Shown here piece after piece: positions 17,744 to 26,711 of a stretch of DNA of 64,000 nucleotides. The notes beneath the pieces are model-generated. The model was not told the DNA's origin and ran no database searches. It saw only the letters and a list, made by a program, of their open reading frames with translations. Source of the stretch: Gemmobacter sp. (GTDB lineage Bacteria; Pseudomonadota; Alphaproteobacteria; Rhodobacterales; Rhodobacteraceae); contig NZ_JAUCBS010000009.1 in the NCBI RefSeq assembly GCF_034676705.1, positions 186,001-250,000 of the forward strand, read 5' to 3'. Both the position numbers and the translations under genes were made by a program. The stretch's first letter is position 1, and every line of letters begins with the position of its first letter.

Positions 17744-18787
17744 TCAGCCCAGATGGGCCAGCACCGCTGCCGTGATCGCCCCGGTCGTGTCCTTGCCCGG
17801 CACGGTGCCGATGCCCGATGCCGTCGCCCCCTCGATCGCCGCCATGACGCGGGCGGCGGCGGCGGTTTCGCCCAGGTGATCCAGCATCATCGCGCCCGAC
17901 CAGATCGTGGCGATGGGGTTGGCAATGCCCAGATGCGCGATGTCGGGGGCAGATCCATGCACGGGTTCGAACATCGACGGCGCCGAACGGTCGGGGTTGA
18001 TGTTGGCCGAGGCGGCATAGCCCAAGCCCCCCTGAATCGCCGCGCCCAGATCGGTCAGGATATCGCCGAACAGGTTCGAGGCGACGACCACATCCAGGCT
18101 TTCGGGCGCCATCACCATCCGCGCCGCCATGGCGTCGATGTGATAGCGGCTGACCTGAACATCGGGGTATTCGGCGGCCAGACGGTCGGTCATTTCATCC
18201 CAGAACACCATGGAATATTTCTGCGCATTGGATTTCGTCACCGAGGCCAGCTTGCCCCGCCGCTTGCGCGCCTGCTCAAAGCCAAAGCGCAGGATGCGTT
18301 CCACCCCGGCGCGGGTGAAGATGGAGGTTTCCACCGCCACCTCGTCGGCCGTGCCCTGATGCACGCGGCCACCAGCACCTGAATATTCGCCTTCGGTATT
18401 CTCGCGGATGCACAGGATGTCGAACCCTTCGGCGCGCAGGGGGCCGGTGACGCCGGGCAACAGGCGGTGCGGGCGGATATTGGCATATTGCACAAATGCC
18501 TTGCGGATCGGCAGCAACAGCCCATGCAGCGAGACGGAATCCGGCACCGTCGCCGGCCAGCCGACCGCGCCCAGCAGGATGGCGTCAAAGCCGCGCAGGG
18601 TTTCGATGCCGTCTTCGGGCATCATGCGGCCGGTTTTCACCCAGGTTTCGCAGGACCAGTCGAACCATGCCCCCTCCAGCACCGCACCTTCCAGCGCGGT
18701 GGCGCGGGTCAGCACCTCCCATGCGGCGCGGGTAACGTCGGTGCCGATTCCGTCGCCGGGAATCACGGCAATGCGATGGGGGGCCAT
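17744..18787 (-). CDS. Tartrate / D-malate dehydrogenase family protein
   Basis: Isocitrate/isopropylmalate dehydrogenase superfamily, 347 residues, closest by eye to TtuC/DmlA. It begins IAVIPGDGIG, carries substrate-binding Arg residues around YANIRPHRLLPG, the ENTEGEYS loop, and the metal-binding Asp cluster in NLFGDILTDLG. It would oxidatively decarboxylate D-malate or tartrate with NAD. The start is ATG 18787 behind CAGGAG; any longer frame reads into the divergent promoter region shared with gabD. It probably feeds hydroxyacids into central metabolism. Confidence 0.85.
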   Translation of the reverse strand: MAPHRIAVIPGDGIGTDVTRAAWEVLTRATALEGAVLEGAWFDWSCETWVKTGRMMPEDGIETLRGFDAILLGAVGWPATVPDSVSLHGLLLPIRKAFVQYANIRPHRLLPGVTGPLRAEGFDILCIRENTEGEYSGAGGRVHQGTADEVAVETSIFTRAGVERILRFGFEQARKRRGKLASVTKSNAQKYSMVFWDEMTDRLAAEYPDVQVSRYHIDAMAARMVMAPESLDVVVASNLFGDILTDLGAAIQGGLGYAASANINPDRSAPSMFEPVHGSAPDIAHLGIANPIATIWSGAMMLDHLGETAAAARVMAAIEGATASGIGTVPGKDTTGAITAAVLAHLG

Positions 18788-18950
18788 GGCGGTCTCCTGA
18801 TTGGGTTCGGGCCAGCATCGCAGGGATTGGCGCGATATGCTGCCGTCCTTGGCGCTATTGCGGCAGGACATGCCATGGCGCCGGCCAGAACCGCAGGAAG
18901 ATGCGCCCCGGATCGCGCAGTCTGATCCCGACACAGCAAAGGGATGCCCC

Positions 18951-20405
18951 ATGCACGGACTGGCCGATACCGATCTTTTCCGCGACACCTGCCTGATCGG
19001 CGGCCAGTGGCGGGCAGCCGCTGACGGGGCGACGATTGCGGTGCTGAACCCGGCGACGGGGGCGGAACTGGGCCGCGTGCCCGATTGCACCGCCGCCGAT
19101 ACCAGCGCCGCCATTGCCGCCGCCGAAACCGCCCTGCCCGCGTGGAAGGCCCGCACGGCCGCCGACCGCGCCGCCCTGCTGGACCGCTGGTTCGCGCTGG
19201 TGGCCCAGCATGCCGATGATCTGGCCCGCCTGCTGACGCTGGAACAGGGCAAGCCGCTGGCCGAGGCGCGGGGCGAAATCGCCTATGGCAATTCCTTCAT
19301 CAAATGGTTCGCCGAGGAAGCGCGGCGGATCGGCGGGTCCACCATCCCCTCGCCCACGGCGAACCGCCGGATTCTGGTGCTGAAAGAGGCGGTCGGGGTC
19401 TGCGCCATCATCACGCCGTGGAACTTTCCCAACGCCATGATCACCCGCAAGGTGGCGCCCGCGCTGGCGGCCGGCTGCACGGTAGTGATCAAGCCGTCGG
19501 ATTTCACCCCCTATTCCGCGCTGGCGCTGGCGGTGCTGGCCGAACGCGCCGGAATCCCTGCCGGGGTGATCAACGTGCTGACCGGCCTGCCGCAGGCGAT
19601 CGGCGCCGAACTGACCGCCAGCCCGGTGGTGCGCAAGCTGTCGTTCACCGGATCCACCCGCATCGGCGCGCTGCTGATGGAACAATGCGCCCCCACCTTG
19701 AAACGGCTCTCGCTGGAACTGGGCGGCAATGCGCCGTTCATCGTGTTCGACGATGCCGATCTGGATCTGGCGGTCGAAGGCGCCATCCAGTCCAAGTTCC
19801 GCAATGGCGGGCAGACCTGCGTCTGCGCCAACCGGATTCTGGTGCAGGACGGCGTGTACGAGGCCTTTGCCACCCGCCTTGCCGCCCGTGTCAGCGCCAT
19901 GCAGGTGGGCGACGGGCTGGCGCAGGGCACCGACATCGGCCCGATGATCAACGCCGCCGCGGTGGACAAGATCAACCGCCATGTCGCCGATGCGCTGGCC
20001 AAGGGCGCCAGCCTGATGTCCGGCGCAGCCCCCGGCCCGGATGGCGCGCAATACGTCACCCCCGTGGTCCTGCGCGATGCCACCACCGCGATGCAGCTGG
20101 CGACCGAGGAAACATTCGGCCCCGTCGCCCCGCTGTTCCGCTTTGAAACCGAGGAACAGGCGGTGGCGATGGCGAACGATACCCCCTTTGGCCTGGCCGC
20201 CTATTTCTACACCCGCGATCTGGCCCGCGCCTTCCGTGTGGGCGAGGCGCTGGAATCGGGCATGGTCGGGCTGAACACTGGCCTGATTTCCACCGAGGTG
20301 GCGCCCTTTGGCGGCGTCAAGCAATCGGGCCTTGGCCGCGAAGGGTCGCAGCTGGGGATCGAGGAGTATCTGGAAGTGAAAACGTTCCATATTGGCGGCC
20401 TGTAG
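18951..20405 (+). CDS. gabD: NAD(P)-dependent succinate-semialdehyde dehydrogenase
   Basis: Aldehyde dehydrogenase of 484 residues (E. coli GabD 482). It shows the nucleotide-site ITPWNFPNAMITRK, the general base Glu in ELGGNAP, and the catalytic Cys in GGQTCVCAN, the exact GabD-type context. It would convert succinate semialdehyde to succinate, the last step of GABA, putrescine and related degradation. The start is ATG 18951 after AAAGGGA. It faces the tartrate/malate dehydrogenase across 163 bp and converges on another aldehyde dehydrogenase through a strong terminator. Confidence 0.88.
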   Translation: MHGLADTDLFRDTCLIGGQWRAAADGATIAVLNPATGAELGRVPDCTAADTSAAIAAAETALPAWKARTAADRAALLDRWFALVAQHADDLARLLTLEQGKPLAEARGEIAYGNSFIKWFAEEARRIGGSTIPSPTANRRILVLKEAVGVCAIITPWNFPNAMITRKVAPALAAGCTVVIKPSDFTPYSALALAVLAERAGIPAGVINVLTGLPQAIGAELTASPVVRKLSFTGSTRIGALLMEQCAPTLKRLSLELGGNAPFIVFDDADLDLAVEGAIQSKFRNGGQTCVCANRILVQDGVYEAFATRLAARVSAMQVGDGLAQGTDIGPMINAAAVDKINRHVADALAKGASLMSGAAPGPDGAQYVTPVVLRDATTAMQLATEETFGPVAPLFRFETEEQAVAMANDTPFGLAAYFYTRDLARAFRVGEALESGMVGLNTGLISTEVAPFGGVKQSGLGREGSQLGIEEYLEVKTFHIGGL

Positions 20406-20439
20406 CCGCCGGGGCGGGCGCTCCCCCTGCCGGGAAAAA

Positions 20440-20470
20440 GGGCCCGGGGTCACCCCCCGGGCCCTTTTTT
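20440..20470. terminator. Strong intrinsic terminator, works in both directions
   Basis: GGGCCCGGGG (20440-20449) and CCCCGGGCCC (20455-20464) make a perfect 10-bp stem with a 5-nt loop and six Ts after it. Five As precede it, so it is also a T-tailed terminator on the minus strand, for the convergent aldehyde dehydrogenase. Confidence 0.9.
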
Positions 20471-20473
20471 CCG

Positions 20474-21937
20474 TTACAGGCCGATCAGCACCGATTTCTG
20501 CCGCCGGTTCGCCAGATAGGCCGCGCGGCCCAGATCCTTGCCAAGCCCGGACGATTTGTAGCCCCCCGTCGGCAGGATATGGTCCAGCGACCGGTTATAG
20601 CGGTTGACCCAGACCGTCCCCGATTCAATCGCCCGCGTCACCCGCACCGCGCGCGACAGATCGCGGGTGAACACCCCGGCGCACAGGCCATAGGTGGGGT
20701 GGCTGGCCAGGGCGATCGCCTCATCCTCAGAGGCAAAGGTCTGCACGGTCAGGACGGGGCCAAAGATTTCCTCGGTGACGGCGGGCGAGGTTTCGGTGAC
20801 GCCCGACAGGATGGTCGGGCGGTAATAGAACCCCGGCCGGTCGAACCGTTCCGCCCCGCACACCACATCCGCCCCCTGGGCAACGGCGGCCTGCACGATG
20901 CTGTCGATCCGGTCCAGCTGCCGGGCCGAGATGATGGGGGAAAACGGCGTGCCGCCCTGCCAGGTCGTGCCGGGCTCCAGCGCGGCCATGGCGGCGGCGA
21001 TGCGGCCCACCAGCGCATCGGCCACGCTTTCATGCACCAGCAGGCGCGAGCCCGACACGCAGGCCTGCCCGGCGTTCGAGGTGATGCCCGCCGCCACGCA
21101 GCGCCCGGCAAGGTCCAGATCGGCATCGGCAAACACCAGTTGCGGCGACTTGCCGCCCAGTTCCAGCGTCATCGGCTTGATGCCATGGCGGGCGATATTG
21201 GCCATGATCGCCTGCCCCGCCCCGGTCGATCCGGTAAAGCTGACCTTGGCAATGTCGGGGTGCCCGGTGATGGCGTTGCCGGTGACCGGCCCGTTGCCCA
21301 GCACCACGTTCACCAGCCCGGCCGGCAGGCCGGCGCGTTCGGCCAGTTCCACCATGAACAGGGTGGAAAACGGCGTCATTTCCGACGGTTTCAGCACCAC
21401 GGCATTGCCGGCGGCCAGCGCCGGCCCCAGCTTCCAGGCCGCCATGGAAATCGGAAAGTTCCAGGGCGCGATGGCCCCCACCACGCCATAGGGTTCCGAC
21501 AGGATCATGCCCAGCGATCCGTCATCGGTCGGCACCACATCGCCACCTTCCTTGTCGGCGAATTCGGCGAAGAACCGGATCTGTTCGGCCGAAATGGCAA
21601 TGTCGCCGGCCGCCGCCGCATCGACGGGGCGGGTAGAGGCCACAGCCTCCAGCCGGGCCAGCCGGGGCGCCTCGGCCAGCATCAGATCGGCCCAGGCGTG
21701 CAGCACCTTCAGCCGGTCGCGCGGGCGGATGCCGGCCCAGTTGCTGGATTTCAGCGCGGCACGGGCGGTCTGCACCGCCTCGTCCACCAGGGCGGCATCG
21801 GCCACCGGGCAATCGGCAAAGCCCGCGCCATCGCTGGGGCGGGTCAGCGCCAGTTCGCCGGCCGCCGCGCGATAGCGCCCGCCGATGTAGTGGCCCTGGG
21901 GCAGCGAGATGTCATCGGGGGCAAAGCGCAGGGTCAT
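20474..21937 (-). CDS. Aldehyde dehydrogenase family protein
   Basis: NAD(P)-dependent aldehyde dehydrogenase of 487 residues. Motifs in order: APWNFPISMAAWK (nucleotide site), FTGSTGAG, ELGGKSPQ (general base Glu) and NAGQACVSGS (catalytic Cys). The context around the Cys differs from GabD, so it likely handles another aldehyde, such as aminobutyraldehyde or an aryl or alkyl aldehyde from the oxidases nearby. A TAGACT -10-like box lies upstream at 21961-21966 (minus strand). It is divergent from the small cupin gene at 22180. Confidence 0.85.
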   Translation of the reverse strand: MTLRFAPDDISLPQGHYIGGRYRAAAGELALTRPSDGAGFADCPVADAALVDEAVQTARAALKSSNWAGIRPRDRLKVLHAWADLMLAEAPRLARLEAVASTRPVDAAAAGDIAISAEQIRFFAEFADKEGGDVVPTDDGSLGMILSEPYGVVGAIAPWNFPISMAAWKLGPALAAGNAVVLKPSEMTPFSTLFMVELAERAGLPAGLVNVVLGNGPVTGNAITGHPDIAKVSFTGSTGAGQAIMANIARHGIKPMTLELGGKSPQLVFADADLDLAGRCVAAGITSNAGQACVSGSRLLVHESVADALVGRIAAAMAALEPGTTWQGGTPFSPIISARQLDRIDSIVQAAVAQGADVVCGAERFDRPGFYYRPTILSGVTETSPAVTEEIFGPVLTVQTFASEDEAIALASHPTYGLCAGVFTRDLSRAVRVTRAIESGTVWVNRYNRSLDHILPTGGYKSSGLGKDLGRAAYLANRRQKSVLIGL

Positions 21938-22179
21938 GGCAGGTTCCTTCCTATCGGGGCAGTCTAGCAGGGGCGGCGGCAGGGCGCAGGGCGGCGGCGG
22001 GGGGGCGTGGCAGAACCGGCTGCTTTCCTGCCCCGCCCTGCCGCAAGATTCTGCCGCGCACCATCATCGGCCGCCGGATGCCCCCCGAACGGAAGGATCG
22101 GCTGTTGCAGCCCGCGCTTTGGCACGATGTCCTGCGGCGCCTGTGCCACCATGGGCCATCCGAAACGCATGGAGCGCAC

Positions 22180-22533
22180 ATGTCCCTTCTGAAGACCGTC
22201 ACCATCAGCAACGCCACCGAGGCGCGCACCGCCAAGGCCGACCCGGAAAAGCTGATCGCGGGCGATCCGACCTATACCACCTGGCCCGTCGACAGCTCGC
22301 GCGGCGGGCAGGTGGATACCGGCATCTGGGAATCCACCCCCGGCACCAACCGTTCCATCAAGGGCGAGGCGTTCGAGTTCTGCCACATCCTGGAAGGCGT
22401 GGTCGAACTGACCGAAGATGGCCACGACCCGGTGATCTACCGCGCCGGCGACAGCTTTGTGATGAAGCCGGGCTATGTGGGCACCTGGCGCACCATCGAG
22501 AAGGTGCGCAAGATCTACGTCTTCGTGTCGTAA
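22180..22533 (+). CDS. Small cupin-domain protein (DUF861/Cupin_3)
   Basis: Single-domain cupin of 117 residues. The sequence around FEFCHILEGVVELTEDG and YRAGDSFVMKPGYVGTW has the glycine/proline pattern of Cupin_3 proteins, which include a (S)-ureidoglycine aminohydrolase branch. Only some metal-binding residues of canonical cupins are present, so enzymatic action is uncertain. The start is ATG 22180 with GGAG 5 bp upstream. It converges on the polyamine-type importer, whose last gene ends at 22560. No precise function is claimed. Confidence 0.75.
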   Translation: MSLLKTVTISNATEARTAKADPEKLIAGDPTYTTWPVDSSRGGQVDTGIWESTPGTNRSIKGEAFEFCHILEGVVELTEDGHDPVIYRAGDSFVMKPGYVGTWRTIEKVRKIYVFVS

Positions 22534-22559
22534 GGCGGGCGGGGCAACCCGCCCCCCGG

Positions 22560-23645
22560 TCATGCGGCGGTGCGGGGCACGATCACCGTGTCCTGCACAT
22601 GCAGTTTCAGCCGCACGGTTTCGCCCCGGTGCGGCAGGGCGGTGGTGTTGTAATGGTGGCTGGGCATGCGAAAGCCGATCTCGGCCCCGCCCGGCAACGC
22701 CACCTCTACCTTCAGGCTTTCGCCCTGGAACACCACATCGCGCACGGTGCCCGACAGATAGTTGCTGTCGGCCGCCGCCTCGGACGTGTCGCAGGGCAGC
22801 AGCGCCTCGGCCTGCAAGGCGATCAGCAGCTGGTCGCCCGCCGGCAGCGGCCGCGCGCTGCGCAGCAGGGCATCGCCCAGCCGCACGGCATCGGCACCCG
22901 CGCGGGCAACCGGCAGCAGGGTGGATTCGCCGACGAAGCCGGCGACGAAATCATCCGCCGGGCTGGAATACAGCGCGCGGGGCGTGTCGATCTGGACGAT
23001 GTTGCCGGCATTCATCACCGCTACCCGGTCCGACATGGTCAGCGCCTCGCGCTGGTCATGGGTGACGTAGACAATGGTCGCGCCCAGCTTGGCATGCAGG
23101 CTGCGCAGTTCCAGCTGCATCGTTTCGCGCAGGTTCTTGTCCAGCGCCGACAGGGGTTCGTCCATCAGGATCAGCCGGGGTTCGAAAACGATGGCCCGGG
23201 CCAGCGCCACGCGCTGCCGCTGGCCGCCCGACAGCTTGGCAATGGGCCGCGCGCCATAGCCCGACAGTTCCACCGTGGCCAGGGCCTTGTCAACGCGGGC
23301 GGTGATTTCGGCGTTCGGCACCTTGCGGGCCCGCAGCGGAAAGGCGATGTTTTCCGCCACCGACAGGTGCGGGAACAGCGCGTAGTTCTGGAACACCACG
23401 CCGATATCGCGCTTTTGCGGCGGCAGCAGCGTGACATCGGTATCGCCGAACCAGATCCGCCCCGTTGTGGGCCTGGCAAAGCCGCCGATGATTTGCAGCA
23501 TGGTCGTCTTGCCCGACCCCGAGGGGCCCAGCACCGACACGAATTCCCCGGCGCGGATGTCCAGCGACACCCCTTTCAGCGCGTGGAAGGTGCCATAGGT
23601 CTTGGTCACATCGGCGATGCGGACGGGAACGAAATTGGTGGTCAT
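22560..23645 (-). CDS. Spermidine/putrescine-type ABC transporter ATP-binding protein (PotA-like)
   Basis: Cytoplasmic ATPase of 361 residues: Walker A GPSGSGKTT (40-48), Q-loop VVFQNYALFPHLSV, signature LSGGQRQRV, Walker B LILMDEPLSALD, switch His in YVTHDQ, and a C-terminal TOBE-type regulatory domain (about 280-355). The start is ATG 23645 behind AAAGGA. It is the last gene of a receptor-permease-permease-ATPase operon, 13 bp after the second permease. It powers import of a polyamine-like cation; the exact ligand is unknown. Confidence 0.88.
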   Translation of the reverse strand: MTTNFVPVRIADVTKTYGTFHALKGVSLDIRAGEFVSVLGPSGSGKTTMLQIIGGFARPTTGRIWFGDTDVTLLPPQKRDIGVVFQNYALFPHLSVAENIAFPLRARKVPNAEITARVDKALATVELSGYGARPIAKLSGGQRQRVALARAIVFEPRLILMDEPLSALDKNLRETMQLELRSLHAKLGATIVYVTHDQREALTMSDRVAVMNAGNIVQIDTPRALYSSPADDFVAGFVGESTLLPVARAGADAVRLGDALLRSARPLPAGDQLLIALQAEALLPCDTSEAAADSNYLSGTVRDVVFQGESLKVEVALPGGAEIGFRMPSHHYNTTALPHRGETVRLKLHVQDTVIVPRTAA

Positions 23646-23658
23646 GCAGGCGGTCCTT

Positions 23659-24447
23659 TCAGGCGTGCCCGGCCCGGGCCTTGCGGCCGCGCAGGCTGGA
23701 GATGATGACAAGCGCGAACGAGATCGAGATCAGGACCGAACTGATCGCCGCGATGGTCGGGTCGATCTCGTTGCGCAGGCTCATGAACATGCGGCGCGGC
23801 AGGGTCTGGTTCTCGCCCCCGGCGATGAAGATGGAAACGACGGTCTCGTCCAGCGCACCGATAAAGGCGAACAGCGCCCCGGTGATCACCGACGGGCGGA
23901 TCTGCGGCAGCGTCACCTTCATGAAGGCGGTCAGGCGGCTCACCCCCAGGCTGCGCGCCACATCCTCCTGGTTCATGTCGAACGACCGCAGGCCGGCCAG
24001 CACCGAGATGAACACATAGGGCAGGTTCATCATGGCAAAGGCGAACACCAGCCCGGTTTTCGTGGCCACCAGCCCGACCTGCGCGTAAACCATGTAAAGC
24101 CCGGCCGCCAGGATGATCACCGGCACCATCACCGGCGTCAGCAGCACGATCTGCATCCGCCGCACCAGTTTCGATTGCGAGACATTGGCGGCATAGGCCG
24201 CGGCGGTGCCGATGGGCACGGTGATCAGCGTGGTCAGCGCGGCCAGCAGAAAGCTGTTCCAGGTGGCATCCATCCAGTCGCGGTTGCCGAAATACGCGTC
24301 ATACCAGCGCAGGCTGAACACCTTGGGCGGGAACGACAGGAAGCGTGAGTCCGAGAACGACATCACAAAGACGATGACGATGGGCAGCACCATGAAGAAC
24401 AGGATCAGCGCGGTGACAATCCACAGGCCAAGGCGGGAAAGGGTCAT
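23659..24447 (-). CDS. Polyamine-type ABC transporter permease (PotC-like)
   Basis: Permease of 262 residues with six membrane helices and the EAA loop around EDVARSLGVSRLTAF (about residue 165). The stretch FSLRWYDAYFGNRDW early on is typical of PotC/PotI. The start ATG 24447 follows GAGGA, and the gene begins 10 bp after the PotB-like stop. Confidence 0.86.
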   Translation of the reverse strand: MTLSRLGLWIVTALILFFMVLPIVIVFVMSFSDSRFLSFPPKVFSLRWYDAYFGNRDWMDATWNSFLLAALTTLITVPIGTAAAYAANVSQSKLVRRMQIVLLTPVMVPVIILAAGLYMVYAQVGLVATKTGLVFAFAMMNLPYVFISVLAGLRSFDMNQEDVARSLGVSRLTAFMKVTLPQIRPSVITGALFAFIGALDETVVSIFIAGGENQTLPRRMFMSLRNEIDPTIAAISSVLISISFALVIISSLRGRKARAGHA

Positions 24448-24457
24448 GGCATGGTCC

Positions 24458-25333
24458 TCAGCGCATTCCGACGATTTTCTCGACCGGCAGCACCCGGTCC
24501 ACCGCCCAGAAGATGGTGCAGACCAGCGCCAGCAGCACCATGGCCACCGCGCTTGCCGCCCCGAATTGCAGGTAAAGTTCAACGTTCCGCTGCACCAGCG
24601 ACGACACCATGATGGTCTTGCCCCCGCCCAGCAGTTCCGGTGTCAGGTAGAACCCAAGGCACAGGATGAACACCAGCACCGACCCCGCCATCATCCCCGG
24701 CGCCGACAGCGGCAGCACAACGCGGCGGAACACATAGGCCGGGCCGCCGCCCAGCGAATGGCCGGCCTGCGTCAGTTCCTGCGGGATCTTCGACAGCGCG
24801 GCATACAGCGGAAACACCATGAACGGGATCATCACATGCAGCATCCCGATCAGCACCGCGGTAAAGTTGTGCGACAGCGACAGCGGCGCGTCGATGATGC
24901 CAAGGTTCATCAGCGTGGTGTTCACGATGCCGCGCCGTTGCAGCACCACCAGCCAGGCATAGGTGCGCACCAGGACGCTGGTCCAGAACGGCAGCATCAC
25001 CAGCGCCAGGATCAGCGTCGACCACCCGCGCGAGGCGACGGCGGCCGCATAGGCCAGCGGAAAGCCCAGCACGATGGACAGCACCGTCACGATCAGGCTG
25101 ATCTTCAGCGTTTCGTAATAGGTGCGCCAGTAGATCGGTTCCTCCAGGATCCGGGCATAGTGGATCAGCGAAAACGCATCGCCTTCGCGCAGCGACTGAA
25201 AGAACAGCAGGCCCAGCGGCACGCCCAGGAACAGCCCCACCAGCAGCAGCGCCGGCGCGAACAGCAATAGATAGCCGCGTTGTTCGGCACGTTCCGCGCG
25301 CGCGATGCCGGCTGCGTTGGAAAGGTCGGTCAT
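24458..25333 (-). CDS. Polyamine-type ABC transporter permease (PotB-like)
   Basis: Permease of 291 residues, six helices. The EAA loop is at about 205-230 (ELTQAGHSLGGGPAYVFRRV), where the family usually has EAARDLGA; the Leu-Gly core is kept. The motif WTSVLVRTYAW is a PotB hallmark. It is the first permease after the receptor gene, and a GC-rich hairpin lies in the 97-bp gap between them. Confidence 0.86.
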   Translation of the reverse strand: MTDLSNAAGIARAERAEQRGYLLLFAPALLLVGLFLGVPLGLLFFQSLREGDAFSLIHYARILEEPIYWRTYYETLKISLIVTVLSIVLGFPLAYAAAVASRGWSTLILALVMLPFWTSVLVRTYAWLVVLQRRGIVNTTLMNLGIIDAPLSLSHNFTAVLIGMLHVMIPFMVFPLYAALSKIPQELTQAGHSLGGGPAYVFRRVVLPLSAPGMMAGSVLVFILCLGFYLTPELLGGGKTIMVSSLVQRNVELYLQFGAASAVAMVLLALVCTIFWAVDRVLPVEKIVGMR

Positions 25334-25395
25334 GGGGGGATCCTGTCTGGTCGTCCGGGGCGGTCGCCGGACCCTTGCCGCATCGGGCACGGAAA

Positions 25396-25423
25396 CCCGG
25401 GGGCACGCAAGGGCACCCCCGGG
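25396..25423 (-). other. GC-rich hairpin after the receptor gene
   Basis: CCCGGGGG (25396-25403) pairs with CCCCCGGG (25416-25423), an 8-bp perfect stem with a 12-nt loop, 8 bp after the receptor stop codon on the minus strand. It has the same position as the stem-loops at 5061 and 53663 in the other importers. It probably raises receptor over permease expression. Confidence 0.55.
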
Positions 25424-25430
25424 CAATGGC

Positions 25431-26465
25431 TTACTTCTGCATGAATTCCAGCCAGCGGCGCTCTGCCGCCTCACCCTCGGCCGAGGCCCACCAGGTCGCG
25501 CTCAGCGGCACCTGGATGGCGATGTTCGCCGGCGCGGTGGTCAGCGAGGCAAGGCGCGTCGGATCCATGAATTCGGCAAAGGCGGTGTTCAGCGGGCCGG
25601 TGGTATATTCGGTGGCCCAGCCGGCCTGGCCCTTGGGGTCCAGCAGTTCGTTCATGAACTTCAGCGTGGCGTCCTTGTTCTGGGTGCCTTTCAGCACGGC
25701 CAGGCAGGTGTATTCCATGATCGCCTGGTTACGGGTAAAGGTCGCCGGCGCGCCTTCCTTGACCGCCGTCGCGGCGCGGCCATCCCACAGCGGCAGCATG
25801 TCCACCTCGCCATCGACCAGCAGCTGCGCGGTTTCCGCGCCCGAGGTCCACCACACGGCGATATGCGGCTTGATCTCCTCCAGCTTCTTGTAGGCGCGGT
25901 CCACGTCCAGCGGATACAGCTCCGCCGGCTTCACCCCATCGGCCAGCAGCGCCAGTTCCAGCGTGGGACGCGCATAGTTGCGCAGCGCCCGGCGGCCGGG
26001 GAACTTTTCCACATCCCAGAAATCCGCCCAGGATTGCGGGCCCTTGTCGCCGAACGTGTCGGTATTGTAGGCCAGAACCGTGGCATAGGCCGACAGGCCG
26101 ACGGAATATTCGTTCTTGAACGCCTCGGGCACGGTCTTGGCATTGGGCAGCAGGCTGTAGTCCAGCGGCTCCAGCAGGCCCTCCATCACGCCGCGGGCGC
26201 AATAGCCGGCCGAGGCATCGAACAGATCCCACATCGGCTTGCCCGACATGACCTGCGCCTTGACCACCGGATAGCGGTCGGCGTTCGCATCGGTCACGAC
26301 GCGGATGCCCAGCTTGGTTTCGGCGGGCTTGATCAGCGTCTTGCTCATCACGTCAAGGATGGTGCCGCCGTCGGTCGCATAGGTCACGGTCTGCGCGGCC
26401 AGGGGCAGCGCGGCGGCGGTGGCCAGCGTGGCGGCCATCAGCGTCATTCGGCAAAGTCTGGTCAT
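25431..26465 (-). CDS. Polyamine-type ABC transporter substrate-binding protein (PotD/PotF-like)
   Basis: Periplasmic receptor of 344 residues with a Sec signal peptide (hydrophobic residues 8-22, cleavage after about residue 24). The mature part starts TVTYATDGG and has the PotD-like pattern WADFWDVEKFPGRRALRNY and, further on, LLVDGEVDMLPLWDGRA. Ligand-binding aromatics such as Trp in WWTSGAE are visible. It leads a four-gene importer operon and is divergent from the MmgE/PrpD gene across 246 bp. Putrescine, spermidine or a similar amine is likely. Confidence 0.85.
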   Translation of the reverse strand: MTRLCRMTLMAATLATAAALPLAAQTVTYATDGGTILDVMSKTLIKPAETKLGIRVVTDANADRYPVVKAQVMSGKPMWDLFDASAGYCARGVMEGLLEPLDYSLLPNAKTVPEAFKNEYSVGLSAYATVLAYNTDTFGDKGPQSWADFWDVEKFPGRRALRNYARPTLELALLADGVKPAELYPLDVDRAYKKLEEIKPHIAVWWTSGAETAQLLVDGEVDMLPLWDGRAATAVKEGAPATFTRNQAIMEYTCLAVLKGTQNKDATLKFMNELLDPKGQAGWATEYTTGPLNTAFAEFMDPTRLASLTTAPANIAIQVPLSATWWASAEGEAAERRWLEFMQK

Positions 26466-26711
26466 GGCGTGGTCTTCCCTGTTGTCGGACAGGCTCTGGG
26501 GCCCGGTGGCAGAAAACCTGAACGTTCGGGGCCGTCGCGGCCAATCAAAACAGCGGGGCAGAACATAACCCTGAATTATGGCACCCGCACCCCATGCCAC
26601 GGATGCCCCCATAAACGGCGCATATCGGACCCGAACGGAAAGATATTGGTCAGCGGCGGAAAACCCGCCGATCCTGCGGATCGTCGCCCCCAGCCCCAAG
26701 GTTTGCCGCCC

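Noticed and set aside
22078..22179. Longer start for the small cupin protein
   Set aside because: The extra 34 residues lie in the divergent promoter region and lack a ribosome site; ATG 22180 has GGAG.
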